Source of the DNA: Delphinus delphis
Taxonomy: Eukaryota; Chordata; Mammalia; Artiodactyla; Delphinidae
Assembly: GCF_949987515.2 (NCBI RefSeq)
Contig: NC_082694.2
Location: 13,757,958 to 13,821,957, forward strand
Reading direction: 5' to 3'
Length of the DNA stretch: 64,000 nt
The position numbers were made by a program, and so were the translations under genes. The notes beneath the pieces are model-generated. The model searched no databases and was not told the origin of the DNA. It saw only the letters and a list, made by a program, of their open reading frames with translations. Below are positions 31,509 through 43,165 of the stretch, in pieces. Within the stretch, counting starts at the first letter, position 1; each line of letters starts with the position of its first letter.

Positions 31509-31716
31509 GCTTCCCTGGTGGCACAGTGGTTGAGAGTCCGCCTGCCGATGCGGGGGACGCGGGTTCGTTCCCCGGTCCGGGAAGATCCCACATGCCGCGG
31601 AGCGGCTGGGCCCGTGAGCCATGGCCACTGAGCCTGTGCGTCCGGAGCCTGTGCTCCGCAGCGGGAGAGGCCACAACAGTGAGAGGCACGCGTACCACAA
31701 AAAAAAAAAAAAAAAA
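31509..31716 (+). mobile_element. CHR-2-type SINE with TSD
   Basis: Full length with a 17-A tail. The target duplication aaaatgtgagtcagg occurs before and after, which is exact and therefore recent. Confidence 0.95.
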
Positions 31717-31734
31717 TGTGAGTCAGGTTCTATA

Positions 31735-32270
31735 AAGCTGAGAGATATTCATACTCTATAACCCAGCAATCCTACACCTGAATGACTGTGTCCCTGTCCA
31801 CCAAAAAAGCTCATGCAAGAATTTTTCAGAGTAGCTTCATTAATAAAAGCCAAAAACTGGAAACAATCTAAATGTCCACCAACAGGAGAATGATCATTAA
31901 ATTGTAGCATGTTTGCACATTGGAATACTATTCAGTAAGAGAACTAATAAACTACAACTGTACCCAACAACAGTGATGCATCTCATAAACATGACATAAG
32001 CAAAAGAAACCAAACACAAAAGACATGTCCTATATATTATCATCTATATAGAGTTCAAAACCAGGAAAAACACAACTGGAAATTGAGATAGGGATTACTT
32101 TTGGCTGGGGGGTGGGGTGAGGTAGTGCCTAGGAGACAAGAAGGGGCTTATGAAGTTTTGACAATGCGATGTGTGCCACTTTGTGAAACTTTATCGAGCT
32201 GTAAAGTTATGATCTGTGCACATCTCTTTATATACATTCTATTTCAAGATAAGTTCACATAAAGAAATAT
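31735..32270 (+). repeat. Old L1M fragment
   Basis: Sense L1M-type 3' sequence (aaaactggaaacaatctaa, ggaatactattcagtaaga), diverged and without coding capacity. Confidence 0.65.
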
Positions 32271-32380
32271 ACTCAATTTACAGATAAGAGAGGCTAAGAG
32301 GCATAAGTAATAGGTCAAGGCCACACAGCTGGTAAGTGGTGGTCCAGGAATCAAATCCCTACCTGCCTAATTCTGCTCTC
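32271..32380. repeat. MIR SINE fragment
   Basis: The MIR core is recognisable: aatttacagataagagagg, then aaggccacacagctggtaag. A later SINE landed at its end. Confidence 0.75.
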
Positions 32381-32392
32381 TCTCTCTCTCTT

Positions 32393-32573
32393 TTTTAATA
32401 CTTATTTATTTGGCTGCACTGGGTCTTAGTTGCGGCATGCGGGATCTTTAGTTGTGGCACGAGGGATATTTTAGTTGCAGCATGTGGGATCTAGTTCCCT
32501 GACCAGGGATCAAACCCATGCCCCCTGCATTGAGGGCGAGGAGTCTTAATCGTTGGACCACCAGGGAAGTCCC
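32393..32573 (-). mobile_element. CHR-type tRNA SINE with TSD
   Basis: The antisense copy ends ccaccagggaagtccc. The flanks ctaattctgctctct on both sides are a TSD that includes the end of the older MIR. Confidence 0.9.
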
Positions 32574-33300
32574 CTAATTCTGCTCTCTTGACACCTATAC
32601 AATTCTGCCTTCCAGTACTTACACTGCTGCACAGAATAGAGGGTCAAATGCTACCTTCCCAGGGACTCCTCCTCTATCTGGCTAACCAGGAGCATACACA
32701 TGTAGAAATGGAATGGAACAGACATTCAACAATGGGCAAAGGATGGAATTAACATGGACCAGGTACTGGGATCCCATGTATGAAAGGTTATGTGTTTGGG
32801 AAGCGGGGGGCAGGAGGGGCACATATAAAACCAACTTTGACTGTCCTCCCCCAGACCCCAGCCCTTCCCCTCTCACCTACTCATCCATCCAAACATTTAC
32901 TGAGCACCTTTCTTAGCCTATACCCTGAAAGAGGTACAGAAGTAACTAAAATGCTGTCCTTTCCCTAAATAGACTTATAACCCAATTTTTCTTCTTTTTT
33001 CCTTTCCTTTGTCAGTCCTGGAGCAAGTGGGAAAGAACATTCATGGAAAGAAGTGGATAGAAGGACAACACTGACACTGTACCGCTTGAGAATATTCATT
33101 ATTATCACGTCTTTGAAATTTTGGGGGTCTGAGTAGAGTTCAGAAAGACTCAGTAATGTCCCTTCAAATGACATAAACTTTCTCATTCATCTCTGGTGGC
33201 AAAACTCAACAATCAATGGCACGTCTGATCCCAAGCAAGGGTCTTCTCATAAAGCAAAACTCTGAAACCAGACCCACCACGACCCAAAGAAGTGAAGACA
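32574..33300. other. Unassigned spacer
   Basis: No gene or clear repeat was recognised. Confidence 0.35.
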
Positions 33301-33302
33301 GG

Positions 33303-33425
33303 TGTTATGGGTTGAACTGTGTCCCTCAAAAAGATATGCTCAAATTCCCAGTCCCTATAAACGTGACCTCATTTCGGAACAGGGTTTTTGCAGATGTGAA
33401 TCCTGAAACGCTGGTGAAGATGCAG
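33303..33425 (+). repeat. MLT1-type LTR, 5' half
   Basis: tgttatgggttgaactgtg followed by aaaaagatatgctcaaattc is the start of an MLT1 (ERVL-MaLR) LTR. It is non-coding. The matching second half is at 35131-35458. Confidence 0.75.
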
Positions 33426-33860
33426 TGAACTGGATCTTTCATACACTGCTGGTAGAAAAGTAGGATGCCTCAGGCAACGCTCTAGAAAATAGTTTGTCAG
33501 TTTCTTAAAAAACGAAACAAAATACACCAGCAATTGCATTCCAGGGCATTTAACCCCCCAAAATGAAAAAGTACATCCACACAGAAACCTGTACCTACTT
33601 TTCGTAACAGGTTTGTATGTGTAACTAAAAACTGGAAACAACCAACATGGCCCCCAAGAGGTGACACAAAAGGTGACTCGGTAGATCCCTCAACATGATT
33701 CTCAGTAGGCTGAACAGATTGTGATACATCCATGTCACGGATGCCGTGTAGCGATAAAAAGAAACAAAGTACTGATACGTGCAACAACGTGGATGATTCT
33801 GAAGTGTACTATACTGAGTGAAAAAAAGCCAGTCTCAACAGGTCACATAGTACATGGGTC

Positions 33861-34290
33861 TTTTTTTTTTTTTTTTTTAATTGGGGTATAGTTGTTTTAC
33901 AATGTTGTGTTAGTTTCTACTGTACAGCGAAGTGGAGTTCCCTGTGCTACCCAGCAGGTTCTTATTAGTTATCTATTTTACACATATTAGTGTATATATG
34001 TCAATCCCAATCTCCCAATTCATCCCACCTCCCCATCCACCACTTTCCCCCCTTGGTGTCCATACGTTTGTTCTCTACATCTGTGTCTCTATTCCTGCCT
34101 TGCAAACCAGTTCATCTGTAACATTTTTCTAGATTCCACATATATGTGTTAATATATGATATTTGTTTTTCTCTTTCTGACTTACTTGACTCTGTATGAC
34201 AGTCTCTAGGTCCATCTATGTCTCTACAAATGACCCAATTTCGTTCCTTTTTATGGCTGAGTAATATAGTACATGATTCTTTTTCCATAA
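33861..34290 (-). mobile_element. L1 3' end (antisense)
   Basis: T-run of 18 then aattggggtatagttgttt. The flanking tagtacatg(g/a)(g/t)tcttttt copies on both sides look like a TSD. Confidence 0.85.
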
Positions 34291-34293
34291 CGT

Positions 34294-34348
34294 TCTTTTT
34301 TTTCTTTTTTCGGCTGCACCGAAGACTGCTGGACTGCCAGGGAAGTCC
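34294..34348 (-). mobile_element. Truncated SINE scrap
   Basis: T-rich start, cggctgcaccgaagac, then ggactgccagggaagtccc: only the outer ends of a CHR-type SINE remain, with the middle deleted. Confidence 0.7.
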
Positions 34349-34712
34349 CCTACATAACATTCTTGGAGTGACAAAATTGTAGAGATGGAGAATAGATTAC
34401 TGGTTGCCAGGGGTGAGGGATGGTGGGGGGAAAAAAGACTGAATGTGCCTATGAAGGGAGATCTTGGTGGTAAGAGAATAATCCTGTTTCTGGATTGCAG
34501 TGGTGGTTCCATACATCTAGACACGTGATAACATGACATAAAATGATACACACACATTGTACCAATGTCACATTGCTGGGTTTGATACTGTGCTGTAATC
34601 ATGTTAAGAAGTAACCATCAGGGGAAACTGAGTGCAAGGCACACCAGACCTCTCTGTTCTATCTTTGCAACTTCCTGTTAATCTATAATTTTTTCAAAAT
34701 AAAAAGTTTTAA

Positions 34713-34834
34713 GGACTTCCCTGGTGGTCCAGTGGTTAAGGCTCTGCACTTCCACAACAGGGGGTGCAGATTCGATCCCTGTTCAGGGAACTGAGATCCT
34801 GCAGGCTGTGCAGCCAATAACTAAATAAATAAAA
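34713..34834 (+). mobile_element. Short CHR-type tRNA SINE
   Basis: aggacttccctggtggtcc, B box gattcgatccc, ending ctaaataaataaaagg. Confidence 0.88.
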
Positions 34835-34869
34835 GGTTCTAAAAAAAAGTTTTAAAAAAGGAGGTCATT

Positions 34870-35126
34870 GGGATGAATTGGGAGATTGGGATTGGCATAT
34901 ATACACTACTATGTTTAAAATAGATAACTAATGAGAACTGCTGCATAGCACAGGGAACTCTACTCAATGCTCTGTGGTGACCTAAGTGGGAAGGAAATCC
35001 AATAAAGAGGGGATGTATGTATACATATAGCTGATTCATTTCGCTGTACAGCAGAAACTAACACCACATTGTAAAGAAACTATGCCCCAATTTAAAAAAA
35101 TAATAAAATAAAATGCAAAACAAAAG
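34870..35126 (+). mobile_element. L1 3' end (sense) with TSD
   Basis: Sense L1 3' UTR (gggagattgggattggcat to tgccccaatttaaaaaaat). The duplication aaaaaggaggtcatt flanks it, and aggtcatt belongs to the interrupted MLT1 LTR. Confidence 0.88.
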
Positions 35127-35130
35127 AAAA

Positions 35131-35458
35131 AGGAGGTCATTTTGGATTAAGGTGGGCCCTAAATCTAATGCCTGGTGTCCTTCTACGGAGAGGAAGATTA
35201 GAGATACAGAGACACACAGGGAAAAAGCCAGGCAGAGACCGGAGTAACGCAGTTGCAAGCTAATTTATGTCAAGGATCATTGGAGAGCCACCAAAGCTAG
35301 GAAAGAGACATGGGGTGGCTTCTGCTTCAGAGCTTCAAGGAAGAACCACTTTAATTTCAGGCTTCTGGCCTCCAGAACTGAAAGAGAATAAATTGCTGCT
35401 GTTTCAAGCCACCCAGTTGGTACTTTGTTACAGCAGCCCAAGCAAACTAACGCAATGG
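35131..35458 (+). repeat. MLT1-type LTR, 3' half
   Basis: Continues the LTR begun at 33303: attaaggtgggccctaaat, then ggcctccagaactgaaaga and the LTR end near gcagcccaagcaaactaa. No retroviral genes are present. Confidence 0.78.
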
Positions 35459-36075
35459 GGATGACCGAGATGAGAGTTCGGTTCTCAACAAACTTTCATC
35501 TGTACTGACAAGTCAGCCTCAGTAAACCATTAATGCTCTTACAGTCCAACAGGACAGCCAAGTGATGCACAAGAAGGTTACACCAGCCCCATGAAGCAAG
35601 AGCATCAGATAGGAGAATGGTTTAGGGAAATGGGAAATGACCAGTAGTCTGTGGACCTGTGGCACCTTCTATGGGAAGATGCAGAGGCCTGGCAGGCACC
35701 TGAGATCCCTGGGGTCCGGGGTCTCAAGAAAGAACAAAGAGACTTGTTAGGCTGCGGACACAATGGAAGAGTTAGACCTTGGAATTGTCAGTTCTTGAAT
35801 GAGGCACAGTGTAAAAAGACAAACAGATAAACATCTATCTCCACTTCCCCTTTCCCTTTCCTCTTTCTACTAGAAGAACCCAAGCAAGAGATGGTGCTGC
35901 TTTGAAAGTAGGGCTAATAGGACATGCTGACAGTGTGGATGTGGGGAAGGACAGAGGAAACAAGGGTGCACCCAGGGTTCTTTGCCTAAGGAATTAGAAG
36001 GATAGAGCTGCTCTAATGAAATAAGAAAGCTTACAGAATGTGCAGGTCTGGAAGAAAAGACAGGAGCTCAATTTT
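35459..36075. other. Unassigned spacer
   Basis: Unique-looking sequence with no gene. Confidence 0.35.
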
Positions 36076-36079
36076 GACC

Positions 36080-36335
36080 CATCTGGAATTAATTTTGCAT
36101 ATAGTATGAGGTATAGGAGTCAACATACATTTTTTTTCATGTAATATTCAGTTGTTCCAGCACCATTTATTTTTAAAGACTTTCCTTCCCTTTGTTGGAT
36201 TACTTTGGCATATTTGTTGAAATAAATTGACCCCGTAAAGTAGGGTCTATTTCTATGCTTTCTTTCCCATTCCATGGCCTATTTGTCTATCCTGATACCA
36301 ATAGACATTGCCTTGATTATTGATGATTTAAGAGC
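36080..36335 (-). repeat. Old L1 fragment
   Basis: Antisense L1: cagttgttccagcaccatt and atttgtctatcctgatacc are characteristic. Confidence 0.7.
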
Positions 36336-36956
36336 TCTATTTTGGACATGTTAAATCTGAGATGCCTATTAGACAACCAAGCAAACATGGCAGGTAGACA
36401 GCTGGATATAAGAACCTGGAATTCAGAAGAGAGAGGTCAGTACGAGAGACATAAATGTAGCGTCATCACCATGCAGATGGTGTTAAAAGCCGTCAGATTG
36501 CAACAGACTGTGAGAGGGTACCTAGCTAGTGAGCATGGATAGAGAAATCCAAGCACTGAACTGGGAGGCACTCCAACATTAAGTGATTACTGAGATGAGA
36601 AGGAACCAGAAAAGAAGACTGAAAAGGATTGGTCAGAGAAGAAGGAAAATCAGGAGAGTAGTGTTGTCCTGGAATCCAAGAGAAGAGATGTTCTAAAGAG
36701 GGAAAATTGATCAGTTGTCAATTGGAATGAAAATGGACCATTGGATTGAGTGACGTAGGGGGTCACTGGTGAACAGATAAGAGCAGTTTCTATAGAATGG
36801 CAGGCAAAAGTCTGATCTGAATGGATTCAAAAGAAAATCAGAGGAAAGAAAGTGGAGACAGTGGGCATGAACAATTCTTTCAAGGAAAGAGTTGGAAAAG
36901 GGAAGGAGAGGAGTGAGGCAGTATCTGGAAAGAGAAGAGAAATGACAGCATTTTTG
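36336..36956. repeat. Ancient repeat, family unsure
   Basis: gagatgcctattagacaac, then agctggatataagaacctgg and ggcactccaacattaag belong to an old mammalian interspersed repeat I recognise but cannot name with confidence. Confidence 0.4.
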
Positions 36957-36960
36957 AATG

Positions 36961-37508
36961 TGTTGGGAGCAAAACTTGTCACCCCAAAATGTCTCTCTGG
37001 CATTTGGATTATTTTGAGCTGAAAACAATTAAGGCTCAAAAGACTCAGGAAGAAATGTTGACCTTCCCCCTAACTGCCTAAAAAAATTTAGATTGAGGGC
37101 CTGTTCCCAGAGTAGAGCTATCACCAGGCATGTCTACAAAGAACATGAGCTGCGTGTGGTGGGGAAACTCTCAGAGATCAGAGTCCACTCCATGTCCCAT
37201 TATCTCTGCCTGCCCAGAAAACATTTATTTACCCACAATTTACCTTTCCATCTCCATGTGAATTGCCTTCCACCCCTTTCAAGTCCCAAGCCACTACCCC
37301 CAACATCCTCTTTCGTCTTTAGCTGAAGATGGTAATTAAGGTGACGGTTGCAGCCATTTTGGCGAGTTGCTCAGTTTTTCTGGGTCTCTCCCACTTATGC
37401 AGGTATTAAACTGTGTTTTTCTCCTGTTAATCTGTCTCAGGTCAATTTAAATCTCAGACCAGCCAGAAAAACCTAGAAGGGTAGAGGAAAATTTCTTTCT
37501 TCCTGACA
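36961..37508 (+). mobile_element. Solo LTR with 4-bp TSD
   Basis: A 548-bp element starting TGTTGGGAGC and ending TTCCTGACA, so it has the TG...CA termini of a retroviral LTR. AATG stands directly before (36957-36960) and after (37509-37512), a 4-bp target duplication as made by class I (gammaretrovirus-like) integrases. No internal viral sequence remains, so this is an LTR-LTR recombination product. It carries no coding potential for viral proteins. Confidence 0.8.
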
Positions 37509-37512
37509 AATG

Positions 37513-38846
37513 TTTATGAGAATCATCTAGTAGAGAAAGAAGATCTGGTGCTGTAGGAGAGAGAAGGGAAAACTACTGGAGCATGTCCTTGAGAAGGTGA
37601 GGTGGGAAAGGGGGAGCACAGGTGGAGGTGTTGCCCTTAGCTAGGAACACAGACAGCTCACCCAGTAACAGAAGAGAAGGGGGTGTCCATGGGTACTGAT
37701 GTCCTTGCCTCATGGATGAGGAAACTGAGACTAAGAACGTTATGTCAAGTGCTTAGTATTACAGAGCTCATGCGAGGTAGAACCATGACTTAAACTACGG
37801 TTACCAAGCCCAAACCACCATGTCTTTTTCATAGTTTTGCACGTGGCAGGTTCTCTGTAGGTTTTCAATGTCATTGGTTTGTAATCTTACCAGTTAGGCC
37901 TCAATCAACTCCTATAATACTAGCAAAAGTGTTGGGCTGGATGGTGAATAAGGATCTTCTATCTATGAGTTCTTTTCAAGAAAGTATACAAGTTTTTATT
38001 TCATCAGGGGCTCACAGAGCAAATGAGGAGCTGCCTCCAATAATCCATGACACTGTAACATGTTGATGGTCAAGGTAGGAAACAAAGAATACACAGAGAA
38101 GACCTTCTGTAATACTGTTGGTGGCTCAAAACATGTTGAGTTGTAATAGGTTTGTACTCTGTGATAGAGTAATGGATCGTAATGTCTCAACACTGACAGA
38201 GATCATGTCACTGAATCCTCCAACAACCCATGGGTAGTTTGTATTATAAGGAAACTAAGACTTAGAGTAAGCACTGTGTCCAAGTCACACAATCAGTAAA
38301 TACCAAAATCAGTTTTCAGACTCAGGCAACCTGATCAAGAGCCCAAACTCTAAAGCACAATCCCTTAATAACCACTATTCACAGCTGCCATTTTCAGGGG
38401 CAAAGAATCATTGAGTCCTAGAGTGAGAGGAGCTTAGAAATCAAATCTCTCATTAACAGATGAGGAGACTAAAAAGCATGGCATAGCCTGGTCACTTAGA
38501 GACAGAATTGAGATTCGAAGCCAGTGTTCTAACTGTTTTGTTTTTACTAAATGTAACAATGAGCTCATTACAGACTTCTCAGGGGGAGGAATTCAAGACC
38601 CTCAGCAAAAATGGAGGGTCAGCCAAGCCTAAGACAACTAGGTATGTTGGTCTAGTTTGGAAAAATAACTCATTAACCAAATGTCCCTCTTAGCACCCCC
38701 AATGTTTTTCACCATCACAGTGCTGAGGCCCCAAAACCATGCCCAGACCACCCCAACCCCAGATTGGTTCTTACTGAGTTTCATGGTGACTGGCCTGAGA
38801 AGACCAAAAAAGTAATGACATCTTACAAAGGAGAGCACCAAGGACC
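37513..38846. other. Spacer 5' of the 3' enhancer, with MIR pieces
   Basis: MIR-like fragments lie at about 37690-37830 (catggatgaggaaactgag), 38195-38360 (aaggaaactaagacttaga) and 38395-38540. The rest is unique. No gene was seen. Confidence 0.5.
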
Positions 38847-39085
38847 AAGATAGCAACTGTCATAGCAACGGTCACACCGCTTTGGTCAAGAAGATCTTTT
38901 GGGGAACTGAAAACAGAACCTTGAGCACAGCTGCTGGTTTCATTCCCATCCTCCTTCAACAGGCTGGGTGGTGCACTCCACGCCCTTACAGTACTTTCCA
39001 CGGCCCCCTGCACCTGGGGCCCCCCTAGCACCTGGCTAAGTCTGTGTCCAGCACTGCAATGGAAGTAACATGGACCCTAACCTTG
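38847..39085 (+). promoter_or_regulatory. 3'Ekappa: 3' kappa enhancer (3'Ekappa)
   Basis: The core matches the mouse 3'Ekappa as I recall it over most of its length. In order: CRE-like gcaacggtcac (38865-38875), PU.1/IRF4 composite ttttggggaactgaaaac (38897-38914, continuing cagaacc), cccatcctccttcaacagg, ggtggtgcactccacgccctt, and two E boxes CACCTG (39011-39016, 39029-39034). The PU.1 half reads GGGGAA where mouse has GAGGAA, keeping the GGAA core. It lies 10 kb downstream of IGKC, as in mouse and human. It drives kappa expression and supports rearrangement and hypermutation in the B lineage. Confidence 0.93.
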
Positions 39086-40320
39086 TTTAATACCATTCTA
39101 CCAAACCCCACTGCCCCATCTCCAGTCCTAGAATTCTTCTACTTGAAAACCTCAGCCCAGAATGGTCAGCATCCCCTAAGTGGTCTGTTACAGTAAGAGA
39201 ATCTACATACACAGCATGTGAGAAAGAACTTGTGGGCAAGCAGGTTCCTCATGAGGCCCACAGAGGTCCTGGAAGTGTTTGAGAGCAGCAAGAAAAAATT
39301 CATGCTGAATAGTTTGGGCATCTCAGGGATAGGAGGCTGGGAAGGATAGGGAGGAGTCACAGCAACATTTCAGAACATATTTCATAAATTTCCTAGTGCC
39401 CAGGACAGAAGCATTCTCTGCTATTGTACTATCTCCCCCTTCCATCCATGCGTGTAGCCATCCACACATCCATTCGGCCATCTGTTGGCCCTTACCCTAG
39501 GCACAGGGTTAGCTGTTTGCCCTTCTACCCCAAGCAATCCTAACTACTATAGGAACTACCCGTTTGTGTGATTGCATGGATGGAGGCCCACCTTCATTCA
39601 TTCCACAAACCTTATGATTAGCATCTTCACTACCGGGCTCTGTGTAGCGCTATGTTCTGCAGAAACATAGTGAACAACATAGAGCTCTCAACCTCAAGGA
39701 GCTCCCAGACTAGGGCAGAAACAAGTTAGCAGAAATCCCACACAGAGCAGTGGGATGGAGGGTGGGATGTCTAAAGAACCCTGTGGAACCACACAGGATG
39801 GGCCCATAATACACGTTGGAGGTCAGGGAAAATACATACCTTCATCCTCCTGCCCAAACATCAGTCAACCTGGGATTTACCTGACACCAAGGATATCCTC
39901 ACAAATCACTCCAGGCCTCCAGCCCTGTGACTGGGAAGCCATAGGTTAAGGACCTCTGACATGGGGACTCATCACTTCAAAACTTAGTTACCTCCTCTTG
40001 GTCTTAGGTTCTTTGTCTATACTAAAGCAACAGAAGTAAAACCTCTGTCTCAGTATTACTATGAACATTAAATGAAATACTGTATATAGTCCACTTAGGA
40101 CAGGGCAGGTCACAGAGTATATGGTCAATCCATGATCTTTTCTGATTCTTAATTATTAATAGGTTCTCGGATTCCATGGCTGCGTTCAGTGGGTATTCTC
40201 CCTGCGGTGATTCCACAAAGAAACCTTTTTTAGTTTGGTTTGAAATCTTCATTTCTTCCAATTTGCAATAAAACATCACAGTCCTCCTGTTCCTCTTTAC
40301 CTATTTGACATGTATAGCAA
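39086..40320. other. Spacer 3' of 3'Ekappa
   Basis: Mostly unique, with an old repeat piece around 39590-39720. No gene was seen. Confidence 0.4.
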
Positions 40321-43055
40321 GAAAAATCTCTCAATCTGAAAAACAGAGAAACTGAGGCATGGAGTGAAGGAACTATTTGTTGCTACAATGTCTCACCCAC
40401 GGGCCTAAGGATCAAGTTCAGTTCAGGGTATTTCCTCCCCCAGCGCATCGTTCCTGACACCGTAACGGAACATAAAAAGGTTGCAGGATTAAGGTGGAAG
40501 GTGCATTTCCCAAAAGAACAATATTTCATGCTGAAAAAAAAAAGAAAGAAATGTGCTCTCCAGATATCACCACGTGGTTTCAAGCGTTCCAACCATGCAG
40601 CTGTCTTCCTCACCAGAAGCACAGTGAACTAAGAGTGTGTTTATAGGCTTGTGGAAAGGATACTCTGGAGTCTAAGGCATCACAAACTCTTCTTGGACGG
40701 AAGACCTGGCTTCCCACCCACTTGGTTCATGGGCAGACAGGTGATGGCTCATTCACTGAAATCCTCTAATAACCGAAACTGGGTTTTTTGCCCTTCCCTG
40801 TTGGAAAGAGACGCATAACAAGGAAAAAACTAACATCACAGATAGAGAGGAATAAGAAAATAAATAGATAAAGAGCTTGGGGAATCAGAATATATTCAAG
40901 CCATTCTCTTACAACTTCTGACCCGACACCTATTCCTGGATTCTTTCGTTCTATAGACATTTATGAGCACTAGGGTCTGTGTCCTGGGGGCTGGGAGGTA
41001 GGCGAGGGAAGATGCCCCGTGGAGAGGAGTACACAGCTGCCCCTGACCTCGTGGGGCTGCCGCATGACCTACAAACACTCACCTTGAGCCCTTTAAGATC
41101 CTCGGTCACCAAACAGAAGCTTAAATCTGTTCCCTGGACCTGAATAAAATGAGGACCTCCTCCTACTCCCATTCACTTCTCTATTCTCTCCACAGACTCA
41201 AAGATCCACATATGGGTTTCCCACATATATTTTCTTTTTTGGGCCCACAATCCAGACATGAGGAAATTCTGGACTGAGGATCACCAATCCAAACAGACAA
41301 TCTGCCCCAGGCTTCTACATTCCGGAGAGCTGTTTAAATTCTCTTCTTTTGTTTTAACAAATAGAAAATATTTCGTGTGTGTGTGTGTGTGTGTGTGCAG
41401 TGTTTTATTTAGCAAACTAATGTTTATGGTTTTATTCCAAAGCGTGTTGAATTAAAGCACATTTTGTACAGGATTCGAAGGAAAAGGAAAATAAAGAGAG
41501 CTGGAAGAAAGACAAAAGATAACAGAGATGGGAACAATGAGAGAGACAAAAAGATAGAGAAACAGAGAGAAACTGGGTAGGCTCTGAAGACAGTGGTCAC
41601 CAGGTCTTTCCCCTGAGGGCCCAGCCCAGGCTGCGGGTTTCTGAGAGAGGCTGTGCACTGAGGTGATGATCAGCTGGTCTGCCATGCACTGTATCAGGGT
41701 TCCAATGCTAGATGATAATCTAGCAATTAAATAATCTAGCAATGATGATCTAGCAAAGAGTCTCCTATGACTTTACTGACTAGATCAGCCACCCTGAGAT
41801 GGAAAGATTTCCTCGGATTGCAGCAACTGCGAAGAGAGCCCCAAACCGAAGGGCTGGATGGGACTGAGCTTTCCTGTCCTGATTTGAGCTTGTCTTCTCC
41901 TCCCTTCCCCCTCCCTACTCTTTGAGGATTATAAATGCTTGAAGACACAGTGTCTCCTAAATTGACTGTAAAAATCCAAAGTTCTTGAAACAGGAGAAGC
42001 TGAACAGACAGATGTGAAAAATGATACAGTGCAACCCTCCTCGCCCCCAACCAACACACACGCAGACCCAGAGACACACGCTTCTGTCCAGAGCATTTCT
42101 CACCCCAGCCACTGGCTCCCTCCACTCTCAACCTCAACATGGTTTTCTAATATGCATTTTGCTCAGAAATATAGTAACCCCTAATTTTTAGGTAAGAAAA
42201 AGGAATGCACTTCTTCCAGTTACTGCAGTCAGAGTTAATAAGTAAAATCAAACAAGCTGTGTTTCCTCTAGGCCTATCCGATATGACAGTTGCAAATAAA
42301 CTTCTCACCCGTGTTGCCAGATTTACGACACACTCCAAAATGAGGAGGCACGAATGGTTTGTTCAATGGAACGGTATCAAACTTGTTAACCTCATAAGTC
42401 ATTCGTTATTTGTCTGCAGGTATGTCTGAAAATCAACGAAAACTTGGTTCTATTTTCAGCTGACCTCCAGATATCCCCCAGATATCCCACCTTCCCTAAA
42501 AGATCATCTGTGAATAATGAGAAACTCTGCTGATTTTACCCAGAGTCTACTCTCTTGATTCCCCACATCACTGTGCTCGGTACATACGATCCATCACTTA
42601 TGTATTTGATTTGTGTAAGACCCAAGGATCTCTGCCTTTATGTCCCATCAAAATATAAGCTCCTAAAAAGGAGAGCCTTCTGTCCATTATAAAGAAACTG
42701 GCACTGTTTTGCTCAAAAACTCTGCACCAAAACAATATTTGAGGATCACAATAGTAGCTGGAGAACCAATTGCAAGTCATTCTTTATTTCCATGCTTTGG
42801 TTTATGATTCATCACCATTTATTAAGGACTTGAACTAGAATTTTTGCACCTTCACTTTTATGCGGTTGTATACTTGTTGCAGTGCTTGGCACAAGGCACA
42901 GTGCCTTGGCTGCAAAAGCGTTTGTTGAATAAATAAATGAGTGAATGAATAATGAATTGTTTACGGTTGATATATGTTGGGAGAACTATTATAGGGGTTG
43001 TTTTTCTGTGTGCGCGGTTGTGTGTGTTTGTTATTTGGATAGACCAACTCACAGA
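40321..43055. other. Unassigned spacer
   Basis: No exon or promoter was recognised. It has a (GT)n run at 41375-41397. Minus-strand frames at 41452-42140 lack gene signals. Confidence 0.4.
41375..41397. repeat. (GT)n microsatellite
   Basis: About 11 GT units. Confidence 0.95.
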
Positions 43056-43165
43056 GTGTGACGCTATTACCCCAGTTTACAGATGAAGAAACAGAACCGG
43101 AAAGACTGAGAGACTTGCCCAAGTGGAAAAGCCATCTCTCAGATACCTGCCCTCTGATTTCAAGC
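43056..43165. repeat. MIR SINE fragment
   Basis: ccccagtttacagatgaag, then gagagacttgcccaagtgg, typical of MIR. Confidence 0.75.

Larger units (their letters stand above)
33430..34712 (+). repeat. Old L1M, itself split
   Basis: Sense L1M sequence at 33430-33855 (tacactgctggtagaaaag, aaaactggaaacaaccaac) resumes at 34350-34700 (tagattactggttgccagg). A younger antisense L1 and a SINE scrap sit between them. It lies within the MLT1 LTR. Confidence 0.65.

Noticed and set aside
41452..42140. 96- and 134-codon minus-strand frames
   Set aside because: No recognisable domain, no acceptor/donor pattern, and no similarity to any gene I know next to IGK.
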